Assembly: GCF_003987555.1 (NCBI RefSeq)
Contig: NZ_NGJW01000006.1
Coordinates: forward strand, 62,001 to 126,000
From: Vagococcus lutrae
GTDB taxonomy: Bacteria > Bacillota > Bacilli > Lactobacillales > Vagococcaceae
Direction of reading: 5' to 3'
Length of the DNA: 64,000 nucleotides
This document shows positions 34,239-44,945 of this stretch, piece by piece. Each line of letters starts with the position of its first letter. Within the stretch, counting starts at the first letter, position 1. A model generated the notes under the pieces. The model did not search any database. It was not told where the DNA came from and worked only from the letters and a program-made list of their open reading frames with translations. The position numbers and the translations under genes are program-made.

Positions 34239-34991
34239 ATGCAACTAGAAGCACTCATTAATAAGCACTATGAAGAACTGAATGAAAATGAACGTGCTAT
34301 TTTAAGTTTTGTGTTAAAGAATCGTACGACTGCTCAAACATTAAGCATTGTGAAAATGGCAGAAGCCTGTCATACATCAAAGTCCTCTATCTTGCGTTTA
34401 ACTCAAAAACTAGGCTTTTCTGGTTTTAGTGAGTTTAAGTACTTTTTAAAAAAAGAAGCTATTGTACACCGACCAGCTGAAGATGTTTTCGCCCTTCAGA
34501 AGAAAGATATTGAGATGACTCAAAAGCTTTTAAACCAAGTAGATTTACGTACTATTGTTCAAAAAATCTATAAAGCTAAGCGAGTTTTTGGCTTTGGAAC
34601 AGGTTGGGGACAGCAAAATGCAGTTAAGGAGTTACGTCGAAATCTAATGGGTTGCGGGAAGCATATGTTATCAATACCTGCTAAAACAGAGTTAGAATTA
34701 AACATGCCTTTGATGACACCTGAAGATTTATTAATATTTATTTCGCTAAGTGGCGATGTAACGGAATTAAGGTCACATTTACAAACATTAAATATGCGGG
34801 GTATTCCAATCTTATCTATTACTTCATTTTGTAATAATCATCTCGCAACTAAAGCAGATTATAATCTTTATTACCATGCGACACCGTTAAAACAAACAGA
34901 AGGTAGTGAAATTCTTTCATTCATTACTTTAAATATTGTGGGTGATGCCTTGTTTAGAGAGTATGTTAGTTATTTGGATGAAGTTTACTAA
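34239..34991 (+). CDS. RpiR-family transcriptional regulator
   Basis: A 250-residue regulator with an N-terminal HTH_6 DNA-binding domain (SIVKMAEACHTSKSSILRLT, residues ~30-60) and a C-terminal SIS sugar-phosphate-binding domain (VFGFGTGWGQQNAV, IFISLSGDVTELRSH). It follows the alpha-glucoside PTS and GH4 genes after a terminator, so it probably senses the sugar phosphate of that pathway and controls the operon. The ATG follows GGTGGAGGG. Confidence 0.9.
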   Translation: MQLEALINKHYEELNENERAILSFVLKNRTTAQTLSIVKMAEACHTSKSSILRLTQKLGFSGFSEFKYFLKKEAIVHRPAEDVFALQKKDIEMTQKLLNQVDLRTIVQKIYKAKRVFGFGTGWGQQNAVKELRRNLMGCGKHMLSIPAKTELELNMPLMTPEDLLIFISLSGDVTELRSHLQTLNMRGIPILSITSFCNNHLATKADYNLYYHATPLKQTEGSEILSFITLNIVGDALFREYVSYLDEVY

Positions 34992-35010
34992 TTAGAGGGA
35001 GGAAGTATGT

Positions 35011-35466
35011 GTGAGCAAAGAATCAAGTCGTACATTATCTCGAGATAGATATTCGTTTATGCCTTTTTTAATAGGCTATTGGATTTTATTGCCATTTCTG
35101 TATTTGGCGTACTTATTTTTAGAATCATCGAAAGTGAATCTTAGTCTTAGAGATTTTTTAAATCAACAACCTTTATTAACGAGTATGTTTTTAATTGCGT
35201 TATTAACTCCGATTGCTGCCTATTTTTTAGTGAAAATGTGGTATCAATCAACTGAAAAATCACCTGCGTTAAATTTTTTTTTAAGAGCGATGGCTATTCA
35301 ACAATTATTAGTCGGAAATTTATTAGGTGTTGGGTTGATTTTTTTAAGTAGCCGACAATTGAAAAAAAGTCCTCAAGTCTCAACTCAACGTGAGTGGATT
35401 TTAACTCTTTCTGTAATTATTTTTCAATTCGGCGTTTCATTCTTCGGTTTGTGGGTCCTTATTTAA
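35011..35466 (+). CDS. Uncharacterised membrane protein with four hydrophobic segments
   Basis: A 151-residue product starting at GTG 35011 behind AGGGAGGAAG. Four hydrophobic stretches are visible: FLIGYWILLPFLYLAYLF, SMFLIALLTPIAAYFLV, a segment around LLVGNLLGVGLIFL, and the C-terminal ILTLSVIIFQFGVSF. No catalytic motif or known family is evident. It begins 19 bp after the RpiR gene and is probably co-transcribed with it. An ATG at 35007 is out of frame. Confidence 0.72.
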   Translation: MSKESSRTLSRDRYSFMPFLIGYWILLPFLYLAYLFLESSKVNLSLRDFLNQQPLLTSMFLIALLTPIAAYFLVKMWYQSTEKSPALNFFLRAMAIQQLLVGNLLGVGLIFLSSRQLKKSPQVSTQREWILTLSVIIFQFGVSFFGLWVLI

Positions 35467-35600
35467 CCTCACAATCTTAAAACCTTGTCAGGTTAGGTTG
35501 CAACTCTTTTTTTGGCTCACATTGTGAAAAATAATTTAATAAATAAAAATGAGATGAAAATTAAGTTACGCATAGAGAAATAAAAAAACCTTATCGTACC

Positions 35601-35652
35601 ACAACATATAGATTATTACTTATAGTAAGAATCTATATGTTGTTGTTTTTTG
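35601..35652 (+). terminator. Large AT-rich hairpin before nrdD: terminator and/or NrdR-type operator
   Basis: ACAACATATAGATT (35601-35614) pairs with AATCTATATGTTGT (35630-35643), followed by T. It can end the preceding transcript. Its arms also partly resemble NrdR boxes (ACA..ATAT....T). The nrdD promoter candidate, TTGTTT at 35643-35648 and TAGAAT at 35666-35671 with 17 bases between, starts inside the 3' arm, so a protein bound here could control nrdDG. The rest of the gap (35467-35600) holds nothing else I can name. Confidence 0.55.
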
Positions 35653-35702
35653 TCTTAAAATCAGATAGAATAGAGTAAGCAATAATAGAGAGGGAGATAA
35701 TT

Positions 35703-37901
35703 ATGATGAAAGCACTGGCACAATCACAAGATATTGTGCAATTTCAAACGAAATTAAAAACAATTAAAGTGATTAAGCGAGATGGACGTTCAGTAGATTT
35801 TGATGACGATAAAATTTATGCAGCACTAATGAAAGCAGAGAAAAAAATTCATGGTGAAATTCGTCCTTTAGCCGAAGAAAGAATTCAACGTGTCGTGCGA
35901 TTAGTCGATCAGGAGATTGCGGAGCGCTTCTCAGATAATATTAAAATTTATGAGATTCAAAATATTGTGGAACAGACGCTTTTAGATGAGCGTGAATATG
36001 AATTGGCTGAAGAATATATTCATTATCGGACGCAGCGTGATTTTTCACGCCGAAAAGCGACGGATATTAATGTTGCAATTGATAAGTTAATACATAAAGA
36101 TCAAACGGTGGTTAATGAAAATGCCAATAAAGATAGTGATGTCTTCAATACACAACGTGATTTGACAGCTGGGATTGTAGGGAAATCTATCGGCCTCCAA
36201 ATGTTGCCACCACATGTAGCGAATGCTCATCAAAAGGGAGATATTCACTATCATGACTTAGATTATCATCCATATACGCCTATGACTAACTGTTGTTTAA
36301 TTGATTTTAAAGGCATGTTGAATAATGGGTTTAAAATAGGGAATGCCGAAGTCGAGTCACCTAAATCCATTCAAACAGCAGCGGCTCAAATTTCTCAAAT
36401 TATTGCCAATGTGGCATCTAGTCAATATGGAGGTTGTTCAGCTGATCGGATAGATGAGCTTTTAGCTCCGTTTGCGCGTAAAAATTATGAAAAACACTTA
36501 CGGGACGCTAGAGAATGGATTGAGGATGAAACGAAGCATGACGCCTATGCGAAGGCTAAAACAAGTAAAGACATATATGATTCTATGCAGAGCCTAGAAT
36601 ATGAAATAAATACGCTATTTACGTCCAATGGTCAAACGCCTTTTACTTCATTTGGCTTTGGCTTAGGAACAGATTGGTTTGCTCGCGAAATTCAAAAGTC
36701 CATCTTACAAATTAGAATTAAAGGGTTGGGTCAAGAAAATAGAACGGCGATTTTTCCTAAATTAATTTTTACGATTAAAGACGGTTTGAATCTTCGTGAA
36801 ACAGACCCTAACTATGATATTAAAGAGTTAGCGCTTGAGTGTGCGACAAAACGGATGTACCCTGATATTCTAAACTATGAAAAAATAACAGAGTTAACGG
36901 GAAGTTTTAAAGTGCCTATGGGATGTCGTTCGTTTTTACAAGGATGGAAAAATGAGCAGGGAGAAGATGTTACATCAGGTCGGATGAACTTAGGTGTGGT
37001 AACGTTAAACTTGCCGCGGATTGCGTTAGAATCAGAAGGAGATGTGACGCGTTTCTGGGAATTGCTTGAAGAACGGTTAGAGATTATGGAAGATGCGTTA
37101 CTATATCGTGTCGATCGTTGTAAAGAAGCCAAGCCAGAAAATGCTCCGATTCTTTATATGTACGGTGCTTTTGGAGATCGATTAAATAAGCAGGAAGATA
37201 CCGACCAACTGTTTAAAAATAAACGAGCAACTGTTTCTTTAGGCTATATTGGCTTATATGAAGTGGCAACACGTTTTTATGGGCCAAATTGGGAAGGAAA
37301 TGCTGAGGCCAAAAACTTCACGTTATCCATCTTGAAAAACCTGAAAGAACATGCGGATGCGTGGGGAGATAAGTACGGCTATCACTTTAGTGTATATAGT
37401 ACGCCAAGTGAAAGTCTAACCGACCGTTTTTGTCGATTAGATACAGAAAAATTTGGAGTAATTCCAGATATTACGGATAAAGATTATTATACAAACAGTT
37501 TCCATTATGATGTTCGTAAAAATCCGACACCTTTTGAAAAACTTGATTTTGAAAAGGACTATCCACAATATTGTTCTGGAGGGTTCATCCATTACTGTGA
37601 GTACCCAATGTTGCAACAAAATCCGAAAGCGTTAGAAGCTGTATGGGATTATTCATATGATAAGATTGGTTACTTAGGAACAAATACGCCGATTGACCAT
37701 TGCTACGAGTGTGGTTATGAAGGAGATTTTAATCCGACAGAACGTGGGTTTGAATGTCCAAATTGTGGTAACCGTGACCCTAAGACGTGTGATGTAGTGA
37801 AACGAACATGCGGTTATTTAGGCAATCCACAAGCGCGTCCAATGGTACACGGTCGTCACAAAGAAATTTCATCACGTGTGAAACATATGCCACAAGGATA
37901 A
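35703..37901 (+). CDS. nrdD: Anaerobic (class III) ribonucleoside-triphosphate reductase
   Basis: Glycyl-radical enzyme making dNTP precursors without oxygen. The 732-residue protein has an N-terminal ATP-cone (IKVIKRDGRSVDFDDDKIY) for allosteric control, a core with HYHDLDYHP and the active-site region MTNCCLIDF, a C-terminal zinc site (CYECGYEG...CPNCG) and the glycyl-radical motif RTCGYLGNP near residue 701. The ATG follows AGAGGGAG. nrdG starts 19 bp later. Confidence 0.96.
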   Translation: MMKALAQSQDIVQFQTKLKTIKVIKRDGRSVDFDDDKIYAALMKAEKKIHGEIRPLAEERIQRVVRLVDQEIAERFSDNIKIYEIQNIVEQTLLDEREYELAEEYIHYRTQRDFSRRKATDINVAIDKLIHKDQTVVNENANKDSDVFNTQRDLTAGIVGKSIGLQMLPPHVANAHQKGDIHYHDLDYHPYTPMTNCCLIDFKGMLNNGFKIGNAEVESPKSIQTAAAQISQIIANVASSQYGGCSADRIDELLAPFARKNYEKHLRDAREWIEDETKHDAYAKAKTSKDIYDSMQSLEYEINTLFTSNGQTPFTSFGFGLGTDWFAREIQKSILQIRIKGLGQENRTAIFPKLIFTIKDGLNLRETDPNYDIKELALECATKRMYPDILNYEKITELTGSFKVPMGCRSFLQGWKNEQGEDVTSGRMNLGVVTLNLPRIALESEGDVTRFWELLEERLEIMEDALLYRVDRCKEAKPENAPILYMYGAFGDRLNKQEDTDQLFKNKRATVSLGYIGLYEVATRFYGPNWEGNAEAKNFTLSILKNLKEHADAWGDKYGYHFSVYSTPSESLTDRFCRLDTEKFGVIPDITDKDYYTNSFHYDVRKNPTPFEKLDFEKDYPQYCSGGFIHYCEYPMLQQNPKALEAVWDYSYDKIGYLGTNTPIDHCYECGYEGDFNPTERGFECPNCGNRDPKTCDVVKRTCGYLGNPQARPMVHGRHKEISSRVKHMPQG

Positions 37902-37920
37902 AGAGAAAAGAGGAGAAAAC

Positions 37921-38523
37921 ATGCGTCATCCAAAACCTCAAGAATGGGATTCAGCTCAGTATAGTCAAGGCTACTATGGTGATTATAAACCTTTTAACTT
38001 TGTTGATGGCGAAGGAGTTCGGTGCAGTTTATATGTGAGTGGCTGCTTATTCGCTTGTAAGGGATGTTATAATAAAGCCGTTCAAAATTTTAAATATGGC
38101 AAGCCATACACGAAAGAACTAGAAGATCAGATTATTGCGGATTTAGCACATGACTATGTACAAGGTATGACTCTTTTAGGGGGAGAGCCTTTTTTAAACA
38201 CAGAGGTTTGTTTGTCATTAGTGACACGCATACGCCAGACGTATGGTCACACAAAAGATATTTGGGCGTGGTCGGGATATACCTTTGAAGAGCTGTTATT
38301 AGAAACAGAAGATAAATTGCAATTACTCGAGCAAGTCGATATTTTGGTTGACGGTCGTTTTGAAATAGATAAAAAAGATTTAAATTTACAATTTAGAGGT
38401 AGTAGCAATCAACGTATCCTTGATGTGCCAAAATCTCTTGCTGCTAAAAAAGCAGTACTTTGGAACAAATGTATGGATGCCGATCGAACATACGAGCAGA
38501 TTAAAAAATCTGATTTAATCTAA
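37921..38523 (+). CDS. nrdG: Anaerobic ribonucleotide reductase activating protein
   Basis: Radical-SAM enzyme that installs the glycyl radical on NrdD. The 200-residue protein has the cluster motif CLFACKGC (CxxxCxxC), preceded by DGEGVRCSLYVSGC, and the glycine-rich LLGGEPFLN. The ATG follows GAGGAGAAAAC. It forms an operon with nrdD and ends at a terminator. Confidence 0.95.
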   Translation: MRHPKPQEWDSAQYSQGYYGDYKPFNFVDGEGVRCSLYVSGCLFACKGCYNKAVQNFKYGKPYTKELEDQIIADLAHDYVQGMTLLGGEPFLNTEVCLSLVTRIRQTYGHTKDIWAWSGYTFEELLLETEDKLQLLEQVDILVDGRFEIDKKDLNLQFRGSSNQRILDVPKSLAAKKAVLWNKCMDADRTYEQIKKSDLI

Positions 38524-38530
38524 AGAGTCG

Positions 38531-38559
38531 CGCCTTGTCTTACGAGATAAGGCGTTTTT
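38531..38559 (+). terminator. Intrinsic terminator after nrdG
   Basis: CGCCTTGTCT / AGATAAGGCG hairpin followed by five T. Confidence 0.88.
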
Positions 38560-38650
38560 GATAAAATTTACAGAGAAGTAGCCAATGAATACGCAATCAT
38601 TTAAAAAAATGCTATACTAGAGAAGTAAATCATTATAAAGGAGCGATATC

Positions 38651-39736
38651 GTGGAAAAAACAGAAGAATTATTTTTAAAAGAATTAACAGATGCACGCGG
38701 TGTGCCTGGTAATGAAGATGAAGTTAGAGCAGTCTTCAAAAAATATGCAGAACCTCATGCCGATAAAATGATGTATGATGGCTTAGGTGGCATTGTAGCA
38801 CGCCACAATGGTGCTAAAGAAGGCCCTAAAGTAATGATTATGGGGCATATGGATGAAGTTGGTTTTATGGTGACTCAAATTACAGAAAACGGCTTTATTA
38901 AATTCCAAACATTAGGTGGTTGGTGGGGTCAAGTTATGTTGGCTCAAGAGGTTGAAATCAAAACACGTGAAGGTAAATTAATTCATGGTGTTATTGGTTG
39001 TAAACCGCCTCACGTTTTATCTGCGGAAGCTCGCCAAAAACCGTATGAAATTTCTGATATGTTTGTGGACATTGGTGCAACAAGTGCGGACGAAGTGAAA
39101 GAGTGGGGAATTCGTCAAGGAGATATGATTACACCTTATACAGAATATCGCCGTCTTAACGATTCTAAGTTCTTATTAGCGAAAGCTTGGGATAACCGTA
39201 TCGGTACAGCTGTTTCATTAAAAGTATTAGAAAACCTAGCAAAAGAAGGTCATCCGAATATTTTATTTGCTGGAAGTAACGTTCAAGAAGAAGTGGGCTT
39301 GCGTGGTTCTCGTACAAGTACACATATGGTGAATCCAGATATTGCCTTTGCCTTAGATACTGGAACTGCAGGTGATACACCTGGTATGACAGATAAAGAA
39401 TCAATGTCTAAATTAGGAAAAGGACCACAAATTTTAATTTTTGACGCGTCTATGATTCCTCATCGCAAGTTACGTGATTTTGTCATTGATGTGGCAGATG
39501 AACTAGAAATTCCTTATCAATTAGAAGTGATTGCAGGTGGCGGAACAGATGCAGGAACACAACATATTACGCGTGACGGTATTCCGTCATTGGCTATTAC
39601 TGTTGCAACACGTTACTTGCACAGCCATACTTCTGTCATTCATGAAGACGACTATTTAAATACCGTAAAACTTGTGACAGAAGTCGTGAAACGACTGGAT
39701 AAAGAAACAGTAGAAAAATTACGCTCGTTTGAGTAA
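38651..39736 (+). CDS. M42-family metallo-aminopeptidase (PepA/YsdC type)
   Basis: A cytoplasmic 361-residue di-metal peptidase, expected to form a large tetrahedral complex and trim N-terminal residues of peptides; homologues are called glutamyl aminopeptidase PepA. Metal ligands are visible in GHMDEVGF, AWDNRIG, VQEEVGLRG, ALDTG and the final YLHSHTSVIH. The GTG start at 38651 follows AAAGGAG. It is a single gene with a terminator. Confidence 0.9.
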   Translation: MEKTEELFLKELTDARGVPGNEDEVRAVFKKYAEPHADKMMYDGLGGIVARHNGAKEGPKVMIMGHMDEVGFMVTQITENGFIKFQTLGGWWGQVMLAQEVEIKTREGKLIHGVIGCKPPHVLSAEARQKPYEISDMFVDIGATSADEVKEWGIRQGDMITPYTEYRRLNDSKFLLAKAWDNRIGTAVSLKVLENLAKEGHPNILFAGSNVQEEVGLRGSRTSTHMVNPDIAFALDTGTAGDTPGMTDKESMSKLGKGPQILIFDASMIPHRKLRDFVIDVADELEIPYQLEVIAGGGTDAGTQHITRDGIPSLAITVATRYLHSHTSVIHEDDYLNTVKLVTEVVKRLDKETVEKLRSFE

Positions 39737-39752
39737 ACGTGTCATTAAGATT

Positions 39753-39796
39753 AGAAGCAGTTAACAATTATTGTTACTGCTTCTTTGATTTTTAAG
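39753..39796 (+). terminator. Intrinsic terminator after the M42 peptidase
   Basis: AGAAGCAGTTAACAA / TTGTTACTGCTTCT hairpin followed by a T-rich stretch. Confidence 0.82.
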
Positions 39797-39934
39797 TACA
39801 TAAATGTTTTTTTGAAGACGAAAAACACTTGATACAGAGAAAAAAGTTCTGATTTGACTTTTATTGAGTAAGATAAGCTGAAAAAAATGAAAAAAAGTCG
39901 TAAAGTATGAATATGAAGTGAAGGATGTGGAAAA

Positions 39935-40672
39935 ATGAAACTAACGGTTTTAGGCTATTGGGGTGCTTACCCATGGCAACACGAAGGCACGTCTAGTTAC
40001 TTGTTACAAACAGCTGACTTCTCACTTTTAATTGACGCGGGAAGCCATACTTTATCTGTTTTAGAAGACCATCTGGATCCTTTGACACTTGATGCTGTGA
40101 TTATTTCACATTATCATCATGACCATATCGCTGACTTAGGAGTGTTACAGTATTATCGACAATTGCGTGGTACGTCTGAAACACCTGTTTTGCCGATATA
40201 TGGACACGGTGAGGATGACGCACACTTTGCCTCTTTGACGTTGGCAAATGTTTCGAAAGGTTATCAGTATCAGGAAGAAGATACTTTAAAAATAGGCCCT
40301 TTTACCGTGACCTTTATGCGAACTAAACATCCTGTACCGTGTTTTGCAATGCGTATTGTTGAAGATAGAACGAAGAAAACAGTCGTTTATACAGCTGATT
40401 CTGGCTACTTATCGGCTTTTGAGTCGTTTGTCACACAGGCGGATGTTTTAATTACTGATGCTTATTTCTTAGAGGGAAATGAGAATCATCCCGTTCATTT
40501 TACAGCGAAAGAAGTTGGGAAATTAGCGTCACAAGGTAATGTGAAAACATTGGTATTAAGTCATTTACAACAAGAACTGGATTTGTCACAATTAGAAAAT
40601 CAGGCGCGTCACTATGCAGGTCCAAATGTTGACGTGCTACTAGCTCAGAAAAACTTAACTATTGAAATTTAG
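39935..40672 (+). CDS. Metallo-beta-lactamase-fold hydrolase (YhfI-like)
   Basis: A 245-residue MBL-fold hydrolase with the metal motif SHYHHDHIADLG near residues 67-78, further ligands His in TKHPVPC, Asp in YTADSGYL and the terminal LSHLQQE His. It resembles the RNase Z/YhfI group. In B. subtilis yhfI is next to the lipoate ligase gene lplJ; here lplA follows by 11 bp, the same pairing. The substrate is unknown. Confidence 0.85.
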   Translation: MKLTVLGYWGAYPWQHEGTSSYLLQTADFSLLIDAGSHTLSVLEDHLDPLTLDAVIISHYHHDHIADLGVLQYYRQLRGTSETPVLPIYGHGEDDAHFASLTLANVSKGYQYQEEDTLKIGPFTVTFMRTKHPVPCFAMRIVEDRTKKTVVYTADSGYLSAFESFVTQADVLITDAYFLEGNENHPVHFTAKEVGKLASQGNVKTLVLSHLQQELDLSQLENQARHYAGPNVDVLLAQKNLTIEI

Positions 40673-40683
40673 GAGGAATAGAG

Positions 40684-41688
40684 ATGTTATTTGTACCAAA
40701 CGAGAACAATGACCCACGTGTAAACTTGGCGATTGAGACTTTCTTATTACGTGAGATGGAAGTGTCAGAGCCTATCCTATTATTTTATATCAATGAACCT
40801 TCGATTATTATCGGACGTAATCAAAATACAATCGAAGAGATTAATGTTGATTATGTCGAAGAAAAAGGGATTCACGTTGTCCGTCGCTTAAGTGGTGGTG
40901 GAGCTGTTTACCATGACTTTGGTAACTTAAACTTTAGTTTTATCATGCCTGATGATGGCAATTCTTTCCGTGACTTTGCGAAGGTAACAAAACCGATTAT
41001 TGATGCTTTACATGCAATGGGTGTAGAGGGAGCAGAGTTGAAAGGGCGCAATGACTTAGTTATTGATGACAAAAAATTCTCTGGTAATGCGATGTATGCG
41101 ACAAATGGCCGAATGTTCGCGCATGGAACGATTATGTTTGATAGTGATGTTAATGAAGTCGTGAATGCATTAAAGGTACGAAAAGATAAGATTGAATCGA
41201 AAGGAATTAAGTCGATTCGTTCACGCGTTACCAATATCAAACCTTTCTTAGATGATGAATATCAAGACTTGACGACCGTTGATTTCCGTCAAGATATTTT
41301 ACTGCGTATCTTTGGGGTAGACTCATTAGAAGATGTAAAAACGTATGAATTGACGGAAGCTGACTGGGAGAAAATCAACCAAATTTCTGATAAATATTAT
41401 CGAAATTGGGACTGGAACTTTGGTAAATCTCCGGATTTTGATATTGTGAAACGTGAGCGTTTCCCAATTGGTTCCATTGAAGTTCGTTTGAATGTTTCAG
41501 GCGGTGTCATTAAAGAAGCGAAAATATTTGGGGACTTCTTTGGTTTAGGTGAGATTAGTGATGTTGAAGCACAATTAGTGGGTGTTAAATATACAAAAGA
41601 AGCCTTAAAAGAAGTAGCAAACCAAATCGATGTGAAGAAATATTTTGGAAACATTACAAGCGACGATTTATTAACAGTGTTATATTAA
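40684..41688 (+). CDS. lplA: Lipoate-protein ligase A
   Basis: Activates free lipoate with ATP and attaches it to lipoyl domains of dehydrogenase complexes or GcvH. The 334-residue protein has RRLSGGGAVYHDFGNLNFSF near residue 61 and GRNDLVIDDKKFSGNA near residue 120, the lipoyl-AMP site. The C-terminal accessory domain is present. AGGAGGAATAGAG precedes the ATG; the gene is in an operon with the MBL protein. Confidence 0.94.
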   Translation: MLFVPNENNDPRVNLAIETFLLREMEVSEPILLFYINEPSIIIGRNQNTIEEINVDYVEEKGIHVVRRLSGGGAVYHDFGNLNFSFIMPDDGNSFRDFAKVTKPIIDALHAMGVEGAELKGRNDLVIDDKKFSGNAMYATNGRMFAHGTIMFDSDVNEVVNALKVRKDKIESKGIKSIRSRVTNIKPFLDDEYQDLTTVDFRQDILLRIFGVDSLEDVKTYELTEADWEKINQISDKYYRNWDWNFGKSPDFDIVKRERFPIGSIEVRLNVSGGVIKEAKIFGDFFGLGEISDVEAQLVGVKYTKEALKEVANQIDVKKYFGNITSDDLLTVLY

Positions 41689-41691
41689 TAA

Positions 41692-41724
41692 AAAACCTCT
41701 CAAGTTACGACTTGAGAGGTTTTG
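41692..41724. terminator. Bidirectional terminator between lplA and trpS
   Basis: AAAACCTCTCAAGT / ACTTGAGAGGTTTT perfect stem with a TACG loop, serving both convergent genes. Confidence 0.93.
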
Positions 41725-41725
41725 C

Positions 41726-43091
<1,366 letters not shown>

Positions 43092-43490
43092 ATGTTGACA
43101 CTATATACCTCTCCCAGTTGTACATCTTGTCGTAAAGCACGTGCGTGGTTAGTTGAGCAAGAAATTCCGTTTAAGGAACGTAATATTTTTTCTGAGCCGC
43201 TTGAAATATCTGAGTTAAAAGAAATTTTAAGAATGACGGAAGATGGTACAGAAGAAATTATTTCGACTCGCTCAAAAGTCTTTCAAAAATTAGATATGGA
43301 TTTAGATGAATTACCACTGCAAGACTTACTAACGTTGGTCCAGGAAAACCCAGGGTTATTACGACGACCAATTATGATTGATGAAAAGAGACTTCAAGTA
43401 GGGTTTAATGAAGATGAAATTCGTCGTTTCTTACCTCGTGAAGTTCGTGCCTTAGAATTAAAACATGCCCAACTCATGGCAGGATTATAA
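43092..43490 (+). CDS. spx: Transcriptional regulator Spx
   Basis: ArsC-fold regulator that binds the alpha subunit of RNA polymerase and redirects transcription under thiol or oxidative stress. The 132-residue product has the redox switch CTSC near residues 10-13, the [12 protein letters not shown] segment and the C-terminal [13 protein letters not shown]. The frame extends upstream to 43062, but ATG 43092 has AAAAGGAG at proper spacing and gives the standard [13 protein letters not shown] start. mecA, the adaptor family that targets substrates to ClpCP, lies next. Confidence 0.95.
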   Translation: MLTLYTSPSCTSCRKARAWLVEQEIPFKERNIFSEPLEISELKEILRMTEDGTEEIISTRSKVFQKLDMDLDELPLQDLLTLVQENPGLLRRPIMIDEKRLQVGFNEDEIRRFLPREVRALELKHAQLMAGL

Positions 43491-43495
43491 GATTT

Positions 43496-43528
43496 AATAC
43501 CTCGTCTTTTTGGCGAGGTATTTTTTTC
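43496..43528 (+). terminator. Intrinsic terminator after spx
   Basis: AATACCTCG / CGAGGTATT followed by seven T. Confidence 0.9.
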
Positions 43529-43556
43529 TTTACATTCTCAGTAATTAAGCTACAAT
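43529..43556 (+). promoter_or_regulatory. Promoter of mecA
   Basis: TTTACA, a 16-base spacer and TACAAT, starting at the end of the spx terminator. Confidence 0.6.
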
Positions 43557-43597
43557 GAGTGTTATAGGTAAGTAAAAAGAAGTGAGGTGTATGTACG

Positions 43598-44254
43598 ATG
43601 GAAATGGAACGAATCAATGAAAATACTATTCGTGTACTAATTGAAAATGAAGATCTAGAAGAAAGAGGCATCACCTTTTTAGATTTGCTAGGAAATCATA
43701 AACAAATCGAAGAGTTTTTTCATAGTATTTTAGAAGAAGTTGATATCGATGAGCAGTTCCAAGAGACTGACGCTGTCACTTTTCAAGTCATGCCTAATCG
43801 AAATGGTTTAGAGCTTTTTATTAGTAAAAACTTGATGTCCAGTGATGGAGAAGGACTGCCAGATATTACGGACCTGATTAATCAAGGTGCATTTGGTGAT
43901 TTAATACAAGATAAAGTGGCCCAAACACCACTGGAAGATAAATCGATTGAAGTAGAAGAAGCGCCTCAAGTTCATTATGTGATTGCTTTTCGCTCGTTGG
44001 AAGAAGCAATACAGTTAGCTAAAACACAACGTTTCCAATCAGCCTCTACTGACCTTTATCAATATCAACAGCAATATTTTTTAAATGTAACGTTTTATGT
44101 CGAAGAATTGACACATAAAATGATGGAAATTGAATTAGGTCGCATGTTAGAATATGGAAAATTAGCCTCGATTAGTCCGGAGCTTTTGATTGAACATGGT
44201 CAACTTATAATGGAAAAAAGTGCTTTAGAACAACTTTCTTATTATTTTAAATAG
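43598..44254 (+). CDS. mecA: Adaptor protein MecA
   Basis: Adaptor delivering substrates (ComK/ComX-type regulators and others) to the ClpCP protease. The 218-residue length is typical. The N-terminal substrate-binding domain starts MEMERINENTIRVLI; an acidic linker and the C-terminal ClpC-binding domain (YVIAFRSLEEAIQLA...ELTHKMMEIELGRMLEYG in pieces) follow. In streptococci MecA limits competence by degrading ComX, relevant to comG and coiA here. Own promoter and shared terminator. Confidence 0.94.
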   Translation: MEMERINENTIRVLIENEDLEERGITFLDLLGNHKQIEEFFHSILEEVDIDEQFQETDAVTFQVMPNRNGLELFISKNLMSSDGEGLPDITDLINQGAFGDLIQDKVAQTPLEDKSIEVEEAPQVHYVIAFRSLEEAIQLAKTQRFQSASTDLYQYQQQYFLNVTFYVEELTHKMMEIELGRMLEYGKLASISPELLIEHGQLIMEKSALEQLSYYFK

Positions 44255-44259
44255 TGAAG

Positions 44260-44302
44260 AAAAAAGCCTGACTTTATTTGCTAAAAGTCAGGCTTTTTTT
44301 TA
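44260..44302. terminator. Bidirectional terminator between mecA and the panT-like gene
   Basis: AAAAGCCTGACTTT / AAAGTCAGGCTTTT stem with A- and T-runs on both sides. Confidence 0.92.
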
Positions 44303-44926
44303 TCTTCTTTTATTTTTAAACTGAAGCAGCAGCGGTGTAACGACAGCAGTAGCGATTCCCGCTACAATAGCTTCTGGCACACCGTTAACAAAAATGACTG
44401 TGAGAACAGCTTTGTAAAGGCTTGGTCCTATTGGCATGTCTTTAACCATAGCGTACGCGTCTTGGAACAATAAATAGATGAGGTTCATAACTAAGAGTGT
44501 GTTTGTCATAGACGCTGCAATTCCTGCCGTAATAAATGCGAGTGGACGATGGCTTTTTTTGTTTACAATAGGTTCTAACCCTTTGAAAACATAGTAAGGG
44601 ACAATTCCCACTAATAGACGAGGGATAAAGACGATGACCAATGCCCACAAGCTACCATGCTGTGTTCCGATAACAGGAATAAACGGTGAGAAAGCAAAGG
44701 ATAGCAGTGACGGTGTCAAAGTATTAATTAATAAGCTTGTACCACCAAATGCGAGTCCTAGTAAGGCTCCAATGCGAGGTCCTAAAACGATACTTCCGAT
44801 AATGACAGGCACGTGAATAAGTGTCGCTTTAATAACTCCTAGATTGATAAAACCTAAAGGGGTAAAAGCAAATAGAAAGATAATCGCTAGAAAAATAGCT
44901 GTTAATGTTAAATCACGGGTTTTCAT
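44300..44926 (-). CDS. panT: ECF transporter S component, probable pantothenate transporter PanT
   Basis: A 208-residue membrane protein with about six hydrophobic segments: the substrate-binding S subunit of an energy-coupling-factor importer, using a shared ATPase/EcfT module not in this window. It directly follows coaB-coaC, genes of coenzyme A synthesis from pantothenate; together these support pantothenate as substrate. The frame reaches a TTG at 44944, but that overlaps the ribosome site GGAGGA (44937-44942); ATG 44926 is the likely start. Confidence 0.85.
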   Translation of the reverse strand: MKTRDLTLTAIFLAIIFLFAFTPLGFINLGVIKATLIHVPVIIGSIVLGPRIGALLGLAFGGTSLLINTLTPSLLSFAFSPFIPVIGTQHGSLWALVIVFIPRLLVGIVPYYVFKGLEPIVNKKSHRPLAFITAGIAASMTNTLLVMNLIYLLFQDAYAMVKDMPIGPSLYKAVLTVIFVNGVPEAIVAGIATAVVTPLLLQFKNKRR

Positions 44927-44945
44927 GAGTGACAATTCCTCCAAA

